Of a DNA stretch of 64,000 nt, positions 1 to 11,500 are shown piece after piece; positions within the stretch are counted from its first letter, which is position 1, and each line of letters begins with the position of its first letter. Both the position numbers and the translations under genes were made by a program. The DNA comes from Schistosoma mansoni. Lineage: Eukaryota; Platyhelminthes; Trematoda; Strigeidida; Schistosomatidae. Location of the stretch: contig NC_031496.1 in NCBI RefSeq assembly GCF_000237925.1, positions 2,714,775-2,778,774 of the forward strand, written 5' to 3'. A model generated the notes under the pieces. The model worked only from the letters and a program-made list of their open reading frames with translations. It was not told where the DNA came from and made no database searches.

Positions 1-264
1 TGTATTTTTTTCTCAAAAAAGTAAAATAATTACCTTTGTTTAATATTTTGATAGGTTATCCGATAATTATACATTACTATTATATTGTAAAAACATTTTA
101 AATTAAATAAAAGTAACCAATGTAATATGCACTTTCTAATTACATGATTCCCATCATTGTAACTAAGTACTTTTTTTCAAATTCACTTAGTATTGGTTTG
201 TTTGAATCTTCCCATTGATGTGTTAGGATTGTGACTGGTCAGTCTCTAATTGGTATATTACATA

Positions 265-500
265 CTGTGTGTATTGCCTTGATATAGCCTTAATTCATAA
301 GCATTATAAGCAAAGATGGATAGTGGTTAGCAGTGAAATCCAGTTTGACGCGCGTTTCATCCTATTTGGGACTCGTCAGCTGGATGTAACTGCATCTCAG
401 TTGTTGATGTTCACTCTAGGACTCGAACCCAATACCTTTCACTTGAAACGTCATCACGTTATCCACTCGGCCACTGAGTCCTGATAGCCACTTGCTTGTG
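265..500 (-). repeat. tRNA-like + hammerhead repeat (family A)
   Basis: Dispersed repeat read on -. A tRNA-like head (about 411-484) has an A-box-like TGGCCGAGTGG and a B-box GGGTTCGAGTCC, the two parts of an internal Pol III promoter. A hammerhead-type core follows at about 338-386: CTGACGA, a GTCC/GGAT stem II and GAAAC. This matches the layout of the schistosome Sm-alpha class of SINE-like repeats. Three extra bases lie between the cleavage triplet and stem I, so cleavage activity is uncertain. It is not a functional tRNA gene. Confidence 0.7.
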
Positions 501-639
501 CAATGGAGTGAAGTTTAAATTCAATTGGTATTGTTTGTTTGAATCTTCCCATTGATGTTTTAGGACTGCGACTGGTCAGTCTCTACTTTTTTGTCACCAA
601 TGGAAAATGAGGGATCAAGATTTTTTAAGTATTTATTTT

Positions 640-1135
640 CAATGTTCAATTGATTGGTTTAGAAACTATCTCTTCAAAAAAGAAATGTTATATCGATTGT
701 GTAGCGTGCTTGCCCAGTTGATATATATGACGGTGATGATCCCCGCCAATCAGAGAGGATTGGATTTATTGATCAGAGCAATCATACACGAAAACCGTAT
801 GAGCAGTCTTGAGTACTTATCAGTCCCACTGTCTATCTAGCCCACTTAGTTTAGTCTAAAACACCAATAACAGCCTCTTCAATATGAATCATTATTCTCA
901 AACATACTGGGTTTATATACCAAACAAACAGACTACATCGTACCATAAATAGGAGACAACATTTGTACAAGATTAACCCAAATGTGACTGTGAATAGGGG
1001 GAACAGTAATTAATGGACTAGGGATAACTCAAGAATGGTAAATCGTATAATAATAGTCTATGAGTCAAAATAAAGCTTATAATAAGAGGGACACAAATAT
1101 GCATAATTTAGTTACTTAGCAATTATACAGTAGGA
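640..1135 (+). repeat. LTR-like dispersed repeat (family C)
   Basis: About 450 bp shared with 53290-53690 and 61640-62110, and more weakly with 31735-32080. The unit contains a TATA-like GGGTTTATATACC near 907 and AATAAAGCTTATAATAAG near 1069, the order expected of a promoter and poly(A) signal in a solo LTR. It opens near a TGATGATCCC motif. No coding region is attached, so LTR identity is an inference; a LINE 3' UTR is the alternative. Confidence 0.45.
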
Positions 1136-2518
1136 AATACACGCATCATATTAATCCATAAATAGTTCCCAAAAATTACCCTTCATATTTCTCCATGGCA
1201 TATAACAAAAAAATAATCGATTCCACTATTTTATAAACTTTGGAAGTTTAATAAAATGATATCGATTTTTAAAAGATTTAATGAGAAACCTGAAATGATT
1301 GAAGGTGATTGGATTTAGTTGATAGGAAACTCAGCTTGGGTTTCGTGCTAGTTAGCGTGCATCTAGAAGATTTATCTGTTTTCCTTAGGTGACCGATTCT
1401 CACTATGAGGTTTGAACCAATGTCATCGAACTTTATAGTTCAGCTATCTCGCATCTCAACATAGTTTATGCGATGTCGAGCCGCTTGGACTAGAAGCTAT
1501 ATTTCAAGCTGACTAATAGAAATCGATCAACACTAAAGAACTAAACAAACGAACTATTAGTTACTACTTAGGTATCAAATTCAAGTTCAGTCATATAATC
1601 TATTTCAGGATTCAGGACATACATTTAGTCGTATTTGAGACTAGTTAGCTTACTCTTCTTATAGCCATGTTGATTTCTACGACGTGAATTGAACTGAAGT
1701 CTGTAGTGTAAGAAGCATACATCAATACAAATGGGAAAACTTGATTGTCGCACTCTCTGAAAAAAGCAATCTTTTTTTATTGTACTGTGAGTAGTGTCTT
1801 TCAAACACATGATGGTGTGCCTCCTGGATAGTGGGACTGTTTCCATAAGATAACGTGAGCATTAACCGGGTGGTGGAGATTGGCCTAATGACTCACTCTA
1901 CCTATACCCACAAATGATTACGATGGCTACAAAGAATCATTGCACAATTATTATTGATTAAAAAAGAAAGAATACATGAGTCTGCCTCAAAAAAATACAG
2001 AAAGTAAAGAAAAGTGTAATGATTCTGAGTAAGCAATGTTAAAACAGCTATTGAGCCCCGTTAGTTGTGCCATGCTTCGATGTAGCATTCTTCTCCAAAA
2101 GGGTCTACTAGGCTTCATCATGTTACTATGGCTGGAAGTGGGGGGTATTATTAAACGAGATATTTTATTAGTTTATTCTTTGTTTTTTTATCATTATAAT
2201 TTATATTAACACTATCTAATCAGATTTATTCTATTATATATAAATCCTCTTTTACAAGACTCATTCGGTTGTAAGCTCAATGATCAATATAATATTTATC
2301 TAATTTGAATTAACCAATAGCGATTGTTAGTGTGTTCAAAGCTTCCCTTTTTTTGTCTAATGCTTGTTGCTAACTAGTTTGCTTCTCTACTTTGTGTTTC
2401 TTTTTTTATTAGTTTTGTTTCCATTCTAAGAAAATTATTGATTTCTTACATAGTTGGTTTATTGTAGTTGGCACAGGTTGTGTATATTTTCTTTCATGTA
2501 CATTAAAATGTCACCTAG
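1136..2518. other. No recognised feature
   Basis: AT-rich sequence without a convincing coding exon. Upstream calpain exons would be expected somewhere to the left of 5519, but none could be identified here. Parts around 1316-1560 look like decayed repeat, without an identifiable family. Confidence 0.4.
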
Positions 2519-2525
2519 TTGTTTC

Positions 2526-3281
2526 AAAAAAAACGACCAGTGTAGCAGCAGCCTCAACAGCAGTAGGTCTCAATAAAAAACAAAGGGAATAGCAAGACTC
2601 TTCGATACAATACAACATGCACCAATCGAATTACACTTGACGGAGAAGCTTTGGAGGATGTGAAAACTTCTACATATCTGGGCACCATCATTCATGAACA
2701 TGGTAGATCTGATGCAGATGTGAAGATGAGGATCGGCAAAGCAAGAGCAGCATGTTTACAACTGAAGGACATCGGTAACTCAAAACAATTGTCTACCAAC
2801 ACCGATATGAGAATTTTCAATACAAATGTCAAAAAAGTTCTGTTGTATGGGGAGGAGACGTAGAGAACTACGAAAGCCATCATCCACAAGTTACAGGTGT
2901 TTATTAACAGTTGTCTACGCAAGATACTTCGGATACGTTGGCCAGACACTATCAGCAACAAGTTACTGTGGAAGAGAACAAACCGGATTCCAATGGAGGA
3001 AGAAATCAGGAAGAAGCTCTGGAAGTGGATAGGACACACATTGAGGGAAGCAGCCAACTGCGTCACAAGGCAAGCCCTCACATGGAATCCTCAAGGTCAA
3101 GAGAGAAGAGGAAGACCAAAGAACACATTACGCAGAGAAATGGAGACAGACATGAGAAGAATGAACAAAACCTGGATTGAACCAGAAAAGAAGGTCTAGG
3201 ACAGAGTGGTTGGAGAATGCTGGTCGGCGGCCTATGCTTCATTGGGAGTAACAGGCGTAAGTAAGTAAAGTAAGTAAGTAA
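2526..3281 (+). mobile_element. 5'-truncated SR2-type RTE LINE fragment
   Basis: Encodes the 3' end of an SR2-like endonuclease/reverse transcriptase: the STYLGTIIHEHGRSDADVK block (2663 onward), then IFNTNVKKVLLYG and the C-terminal [21 protein letters not shown] block ending near 3199. The reading frame changes between blocks, so the copy is dead. It ends in a short TAAG tandem tail (3256-3280), typical of RTE 3' ends. A 7-bp direct repeat TTGTTTC at 2519-2525 and 3282-3288 may be its target-site duplication. Confidence 0.85.
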
Positions 3282-3288
3282 TTGTTTC

Positions 3289-4272
3289 GAAGATCCCTGA
3301 GCTACAAATCTTCATCACCATCTTAAAATCATATGAGCGTAGTAGGCTTCTCATCGTTCGAAAATGGGTGAATTTCACCAAAAAGCCAAGCTTCCACTCA
3401 AGAACAACTATATTTTCTCCACGAGTGTAACAACCAAACCATCCAACTCAGAGAACAAAACCCCATCAAAATCTTCTTTTATTGTTTATTTCTGAAATTG
3501 CGGGTATGAATGTAATATTATGTTCACCATTCTATAATATTGATGTAGGATTTGTTACTTTCATAATGAGCTATATTCATTCTTGAATATGATTTCAATC
3601 ACTACTGTCATTATCATTACAGAGGTAGTTATAATGCCTTGTGGACGATTATGAATGTAAGAATTCTACTGAAAGGAATGAACAATCCAATTTGACTATA
3701 ACATACTATAATGATAAAACTGATATTGTATTTTGATGTGGGTTTGTTCTCTGAGTTGGATAATTTGGTTGTGGAGCTTTCATCATCTTTCTGAATAACA
3801 TCATCGGCACAAACTTCAGGTAGAAGTGAAATATTTGAAAGCTCCACAATCAAACCATCCAGCTCAGAGAACAAACCTATATCAAAATCACCCATCTGAG
3901 CTATAAATCTTCTCCATAGATATTGTATGTTTATCAAAGATTCGGTGTATCAGTCATACTTCTCTGCTATAAAAGAAATCATAAGTTCATGTAAAGTACT
4001 CAATCTGTTATTGATACTTATCATTTCTTGGTAAAGAGAGGGTTTTATCATATTCGTCGCTGTTTTTCTAAGTTTCTTCCGTTGACTTTTATGCATAAAT
4101 GCTCTCTGGATATACGTTTCGGTTTGTTTTTCTTGATTGTATAAAACATTACACTTTTTTTATTTTGTAATTCAATGCACTGCTATGAATTCACGAACAA
4201 TTTTTGAATAGCTATTTTTCAAAAAAAAAAATTAATAAGATTAGTTTTAGCATATTTGGATAGTAACTTAAT
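3289..4272. other. No gene; contains one large inverted repeat
   Basis: No coding exon recognised. The stretch holds an imperfect inverted repeat at 3731-3888 and a third copy of part of its arm around 3420-3475, so it is probably a small uncharacterised repeat family. Confidence 0.4.
3731..3888. repeat. Imperfect inverted repeat, about 52-bp arms
   Basis: The left arm (3731-3782, containing GGTTTGTTCTCTGAG) is the reverse complement of the right arm (3837-3888, containing CTCAGAGAACAAACC) with a few mismatches, separated by about 53 bp. A partial third copy lies near 3420-3475. The arrangement could form a long hairpin. Origin unknown: a MITE-like element or two repeat copies inserted in opposite directions. 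Confidence 0.65.
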
Positions 4273-5440
4273 GCGATTTTGAATTATTTTTTCTGGTTAG
4301 CGTTTTTTAGCGAGTTAGTTTTTCTACGGGATTGGGTCGCTAACCCCATGCCCAACTCTCATCCTTTACTCGGGCTTCAGAACGGCAGTAATTCTAGAAG
4401 AGCTACAGGCGTTCGACAGTGTGGATAGGAGAACATTATGGAAACTTCTTCGACACTATGGAGTTCCTGAAAAGATTGTCAACATTATCCAAAGTCGTGC
4501 ATGAAGGACAGCTGACAGATGCATTTCCAGTAGGGACCGGAGTCAGACAAGGCTGTCTACTCTCCCCATTCCTCTTCCTTCTGGTGATTGACTGGATTAT
4601 GAAGAATTCGACATCTGAAGGGAAATACGGAATACAATGGACTTCTCAGAATCAATTAAATGATTTGGACTTCACAGGTGACCTAGCTCTCCTCTCTCAT
4701 ACACACAAACAAATGCAAATGAAGACAGCAAATGTAGCAGCAGCCTCCGCATTGATAGGTCTCAACATACACAAAGAAAAAAGCAAGATTCTCAAATGCA
4801 ACACGGAGAACACCAACCCAATCACACTTGATGGCGAAACTCTGGAAGATGTGGAGTCTTTTACTTACCTGGGAAGCATCATTGATGAACAACAAGGATC
4901 TGATGCAGATGTAAAGGCGAGGATTAGCAAAGCAAGGACCACATTCCTACAGTTGAAGGACATATGGAACTATAAATAACTGTCAAGTAACTTCAAAATG
5001 AGAATCTTTAATACGAATGTCAAAACAGTACTACTGTACGGAGCTGAAATGTGGAGAACTACTACATCCATCATCAAGAAGGTACAATTATTTATAAACA
5101 GTTGTTTACGTAAAATACTCAACATTCACTGACCGGATATAATCAGCAACAGCTTTTTATGGGAGAGGTTAGATCACCTTCCAGCTGAAGAGGAAATTAG
5201 GAAAAGACATTGGAATTGGATAGGACAAACATTAAGGAAATCACCAATGTGCATTACAAGGCAATCCCTAACTTGGAATTCAGAAGGGAAGCAGAAAAGA
5301 GGAATGCCAAAGAACACATTACACCGGGAAATGAAAGCAGATATGAAAGGATAGAGAATGCTGGTGAGCGACCTATGCTCCTCGACGAGGGGTAACACGA
5401 GTAGGTAAAGTAAATAAACTTAGTGCGAGTAATGTTAGCA
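4273..5440 (+). mobile_element. Internally deleted SR2-type RTE LINE
   Basis: A leader-like 143-bp segment (4273-4415) that recurs at 15990-16125 is joined directly to reverse-transcriptase sequence beginning at the FDSVDRR-like motif. The longest open stretch, 4419-4979, has VRQGCLLSPFLFLLVIDWIMK and the later SFTYLGSIIDEQQGSDADVK block. The catalytic YADD/FADD box reads FTGD, so the enzyme would be inactive even where open. The C-terminal block with the WIGQTLRK motif follows to about 5400 in other frames. Endonuclease and early RT sequence is missing. The tail is GTAGGTAAAGTAAATAA-like. Confidence 0.82.
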
Positions 5441-5518
5441 TTTATAATCATACTACTTGAACAATATTAAGTAGTTTATAAATTACATTTTCATTTTTAT
5501 GATTTACATTACTTGTAG

Positions 5519-8500
5519 ATTTTACTTTTGATGGATTCAGTTTGGAATCGTGTAGAAGTATGATTGCTATGATGGATGTATCCTTTTGTTTACTTTTAAA
5601 GTGATTAGCATGTGTGTAATGAGAAAGGATTACACAAAGATGGTATGGTCTGTAACGGTTAGTGATTTCAAAATTAGTGTTCCTTGTTGAATTTTATATT
5701 TAAATGGCATTAATCACTAGATACTCAGCTTGTTAGTGAAAGGTGCAAAATTTCAAAGACACTAAATATCTGCCACAGTTTTTGATGAGAAAATCATCCA
5801 CAAATTACCCAACAAAATAATTATCGTGTTCTCATCAGCCCCCAAATGTCCTGGTACAACCGAGAGTGGGGAGAGTCCTCTCTCCCTCTCCAAATGCTCT
5901 CACATGACCACGCGTATATAGCCTCCGCCACACAAGTCCTACTCACTGCCTTCTCACAGCATTTCTGTTGTTTACGAAATTCAGAGGACGAAAAGCGAAT
6001 GTCCGGTGCTTTAACCGGTTTGGTGGATACGGAAAGTCCACTTCGAGGAGTTGGAAAACCCTAATTTCAAACCAATGGTGTACATGGGCTCTAGTATCCT
6101 GAGGGAAGAAATGGCGTAAGAATCAATCGCTGGTCATCGGCTACCTTGGGACCGCATCTCCTTACGATGCTCCACTGTCTTGCGCATCAGATCTTCAGGT
6201 CAAAGGCTCCGGGTGTGGTCCCCTAAGAAAACCACCTGCTTCAGTTTAGACACCTGAGCAGTATCACAACCCTCACACAAATCAAATGAGATTTGTTTGG
6301 CGCATACGTATTCGGTGTCCATTTGTACCAATATTTATGTGTTCAAATAAATAATAAATAAATCGCATTTCTGACTATGTTCATGGCAGATTTTAAAGAA
6401 GAATCCGCTGAGATCTATGAAAGCATATAAAAAAACGCTTCAACTGAAAATTGAGTGAGTCAGCAATTTACTAATTTCATTACAAACTGTTGGATTCTAA
6501 TTCAACAGTTTAGATTGTTTCATTTGACCTGATTTAAACCTAAGATTGTTTTTTCCGAATTTGAATCATATTTAATACCTACATATTGATTACACCAATA
6601 TATAACTATCTACACCTTAACTCAGTTATTTCGACGTAGGTCGATCGTTCTGGTATGTTAAACTTTTCAGAATTTCGAAAATTATGGGATCTGTTACGTG
6701 TATGGAAGGTGAGTAAATAATTTTCAACTATTTTCTGACGATATTAACTATTTCTACTTTAATACAATTCAGTATTTAGCATCCTATGAAACAGATGGTA
6801 ATTTTAGTTCCCGTCATCTATTTCAATGTTAGTTTATAGTAAGGATTTTGTCCTAACCTTTATTTCGGGATACTTGGATATTGAAACGTCGGGCAATCAA
6901 TCGAGTGATATGAAACGATCGTATTTTTCAACAATGCTTTAAGCATATGATGCTGTTTAACGTTCATCTATTGTATTGAATGTGATATGGCTTTCGTAAT
7001 GATAACTATGCTTTTCCTTAACTTAAAATGTGAAAACCACTATTTTCTGTGAACTCATTGAATCATTACACATGTTACAACGGAAACATCGATTCTTATC
7101 CTGTGATGAGATTTACCTCAATTGCTTATCAGACTACTTACATACTTACTTACGCCTGTTACTCCCAATGGAGCATAGGCCGCCGACCAGCATTCTCCAA
7201 CTCTGTTTATCAGACACTGAAATAATTCATAGTGTATTTCTTAACTTAACGTAGTAAACGGACCGTATTCAAAATAGTTGGCGATAGTAAATTCGATAAA
7301 TTTATATTTTTAATAGTTGAAATCAAGAGTCAATTGAAGTTAGACCAACATGGAAAACCTGGAAGCACTGGGCGGCCGTTTCGTCCTATTGTGGGATTCC
7401 TCAGTGGCAGTGCGCATCCACCATCCCGCCTCGTGAGCGAGATTTGAACCCAGGAACTACCAGTCTCGAGCCAAAGCACTTAACCGAAAAAACCCTTCAA
7501 ATTTATATTTCCTGTTGTATATTACAAATTATCCGATAAGTGTAGATAATTTAGCTGTTTTATTCATGAGATGTACGGTTCTTGGAATGAAACGGTGAAG
7601 CGAAATCTTCGGAACTCTTCCTTTGTTTTCGCCTCGACGTTTCAGCTTAAGCATTTTCAAACAAGATATTACTAACATATTGGCGGTTTAACATGTTCAC
7701 CTTGATTATTCCATTCAAAGTTAATTACCAAAATACTCTGGTACAGCCAAGGGTGAAGAGAGTCAGCTCTCCTTGAAATGCTCTCATATAACCACCAAAG
7801 TCCTACTCACTGACTTCTAGCAGCACTACCGTTGTTTACAAAATTGAGAGAACGAAAAGCGGACGTCCGGTACTTCAACCGGGTCTACGAACACCGGTTA
7901 CCCATTTAAGGAAATTGGAAAACCCTGATTCCAAACCAGTGGTGCACATGGACTTCAGTATCTTGAAGGAATAAATGGCATATGAACCAACTGTTGGTGA
8001 TCGGCTACGATGGAACTGCATCTCCTGACGTTTCTCCACTGCCTTGTGGACCCTACCTTTAGGGCGAGGTCTCCGGACGTGGCTCCCTAAGAAAACCACC
8101 TGCTTTCGTCTGGTCACCCGTACGTGTAGCATATGTATTCGATGCCCCTTTGTATCGATATTTATGTATTCAATTGAATATAAGTAAATACGGAGTGTAC
8201 ATCAACTCTGGGATGCAGGCATATTCAATTGACGAGTCCTAAACGTGACGAAACGCACATTCTGGATTCCACCATCTGTATATATATAGATGATTATCAT
8301 AATCTGAGTTAACTTGAGTAAACATTAGGTACCTTGAAGTACTAAGTAATAATTTTGTTTTTATATAAGAACGACACAGTTAAACGTATTTCAATAAGCA
8401 TCATAAGCTCAAGAATTAAAGCCATTTATAACAGTCTTGATATCTGTTTTGTATTGGATACAATTTGTTAGATATTGGAGAAAATGGCAATACATCTATT

Positions 8501-11500
8501 GAACAATAGTTTTTTTCGTTTAACAGTCTATATAACTCAATAGTATCCAAAATAACTTAAGCTGTATATCCATACAACCAATATCACAGACTTAAGAATT
8601 AGTATCCCAGTTTACTTCACAATACCCTTGAATAGATACTAAGTAGTTTGATTGAATGACCATTGACTATAATTTACTATTTTCATACATGTATAAAACA
8701 AGAACCATCAACAGATTTCTCTACAGCTTAAGTAAGTAAACTACTTATTTCCTTCAAATCACTGGCTTCAAGAAGTATTTCCTGGAGTTCTAGTGAAAAG
8801 CAGTGACCAGTTGAATTAAACCAGGTCTGTTAGGAGATATCTACTCACTGAAAACATTGGTGAATGGTTACTCAATTTGGTGGATTGGTTGAAGTTAGAC
8901 ATTAACACCGTTGGATGCCGGCCAACTAAGTGGTCTGGAGGTTAAGCACTCGCGCGTAAGACTGATAGGTAGTGGGTTCGAATCCCTTTGGTGCGTGAAC
9001 GTGGATGCGCAATGCCACAGAGGAGTCGCATGATAGGACGAAACGGCCGTCAAGCAGTGCTTCCAGGTTTTCCATGATGTTCTAGTTTCAATTGACTCAT
9101 GATTTCAACTATATAAAATTGTTTAATTAGTTAACTCACATTCTAAAATTGTGTTTGTCTTTCTTTCATTTTTTCTCGTTTGAATTACAAAAAAAACAAA
9201 TCACCGCCTTAGTCTGCATTTAAACAATTTGATACGGATAAAAGTGGTTCAATGAATTCGATTGAATTAAGAAATGCATTGAAACATGTTGGTACGTTGA
9301 TTGTTTGTATTTTATTGACAATGATATAGATGTATGTAAAAAATGTTTCATGAGATGAATACGGTTAAGCCCATGATGAATGTGGAAACCTCTTCAAAAT
9401 AACACAGGATCATTATTGGAATAGGATTTGGAATTAGTGTTGGTACTTAGTATTAAGGATTAGAGTTATGGTATTTATCTCAAACGAACATCAGCCATAA
9501 TAAGCAAAGATGGATAGTGTCTAGCAGTGGAATCCAGTTTGACGCGCTTTTCGTCCTATTTGGGACTCTTCAGCTATCAGGACTCAGTGGCCGAGTGGAT
9601 AACGCGATGGCGTTTGGAGCGAAAAGTACTGGGTTCGAGTCCAAGAGTGAACATCAACAAATCTGAGATGCAGTTTTATCCAGCTGACGAGTCCCAAATA
9701 GGACGAAACGCGCGTCAAACTGGATTTCACTGCTAACCACTATCCATCTTTGCTTACCTTGCTTGTGAATTAAGGCTATATCGAGGCAATATGCACATTA
9801 TGCACATATGTCAATTAGAGACTGACCAATTGCAGTCCTAACACATCGATGGGAAGATTCAAACAAACAATACTAAATGAATCAGCCATAATGTAAGAAC
9901 CCTAAACTATATATCCTAAGTCCTTGATCTAGAAATAAAATGTATTTCATCTGTTTCTTCCGTCCCCTTATTGGCTAAACGGCTTAAGATCTGATAATCA
10001 TTCAGTAATATACTTCAGTTTAACCATTTAATCTCCCATGTCAGTCAGTCAGTCAGTCACAACGTAGAACTTCGTACGTACGTACATCAGTTCGAGTTGC
10101 CATACCACATTAGCACAGAGATGCAGTTGTCGATTAAAATCCCATAATGGTAGAAGTAGTAGGAGTATAATCAGAAATCCAAAAGATTAGGGTTTGAAGA
10201 AATTATTGAAGGAGTATAGTACAGTGAAATAAATTTGGAAAGAGAAAAAGATAAAGACATGAGGAATTCAGAAGATTAGAATTTGGTAGAACACAAAGAG
10301 TGGATGCACCTTCGCCATTGCAAGCGATTTTGAGCCATGTCATTCAAGGTCTCTAACCATAGGTTGCTGTCATCTCGCGAATCCCAACCAGGTAGTCTAC
10401 ACCTACCAACATGGCCCAGTCCACTTGTCAGTGACTTCATAGATTTGTGCCACGTTTTGGTCTGGCCACCCCTAGCTTTCTTCCAACCTACTCCTACACC
10501 ATGAAACATTGCACGTCGGGGCAGTCGGTGGTCGGGCATACGTAACACATGTCCCAGCCATCTCAACTGATGAAGTTTCACTACTTCATTAATCGATTTG
10601 CCATCCCTACCTAGTACTCGTTTCCCAACAACTGCATTACTTACCCAGTGGTCCCAGGATATACGAGCAATGCTTCGAAGACACCTATGATCGAACACTA
10701 GTAGCCTACGAATATCCTCTACTCTTATTGGCCATGTTTCACTGCCATAAAGTAGGACGGAGCGAACTGCTGCACAGTAAACACGTCCTTTGGTTGCTAG
10801 ACGGATATCTCGCCTACGCCATAAATGACGCAAGTTGGCGAAAGCTAGACGAGCCTTCTGTATCCGTGCTGAGATTTCGTCACATACCAGACCACAAGGG
10901 CTGATGAGACTCCCAAGATAAGTGAAGTGGTCTACACGCTCAACTACTTCACTCCCTATCATTAGTTCAGGTGTCGCTGCAACCCAATCCTGAAGTAACA
11001 TTTTGCACTTCGAGGGAGAGAATCGCATTCCGAACATCCCTGCATAGTTGCTTATAGTGGTCAGAAGACTCTGCATGTTGTCAGCGTCTTCACCGAGTAA
11101 AACTATGTCGTCGGCGTATTCTAAGTCAACAAGTGAGCCTCCTGGTAAAAGTTCAACTCCTGGAGATTGAGATGATGAAAGTGTTATCTCCAAAAGCATG
11201 TCGACGACAAAGTTAAACAAGAATGGGGAGAGTGGACAGCCCTGACGAACACCACTTGAGGTAACCAATTCTGATGACAGTTCGCCATAGGCTCTAACTC
11301 GACCAGTTGTGTTCGAGTAGAGAGCCTTTATGAGGTTAATGTACTTCTTTGGTACTCCTTTCAGTGACAAACACTGCCATAGAACCTCACGATCAACTGA
11401 GTCAAATGCCGCCTTAAGGTCAAGAAATACTACTATTGTGGGACGTCTGAATGTATGTCTATGTTCTAGGACCTGACGTAGGGTGAATATCTGGTCTATA

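Noticed and set aside
411-484. tRNA-Ser or tRNA-Leu gene on -
   Set aside because: Only the A- and B-box regions resemble a tRNA. The acceptor stem does not pair, and the same sequence recurs at several sites next to hammerhead segments, so it is a tRNA-like repeat.
5838-6362. Target-site duplication around this family D copy
   Set aside because: Only short AT-rich matches were seen at the two edges, no better than chance.
10029-10085. GTCAGTCAGTC / GTACGTACGTAC tract as an independent microsatellite
   Set aside because: The same tract ends every copy of this RTE family (also at 55876, 58015 and 59875), so it is the element's 3' tail.
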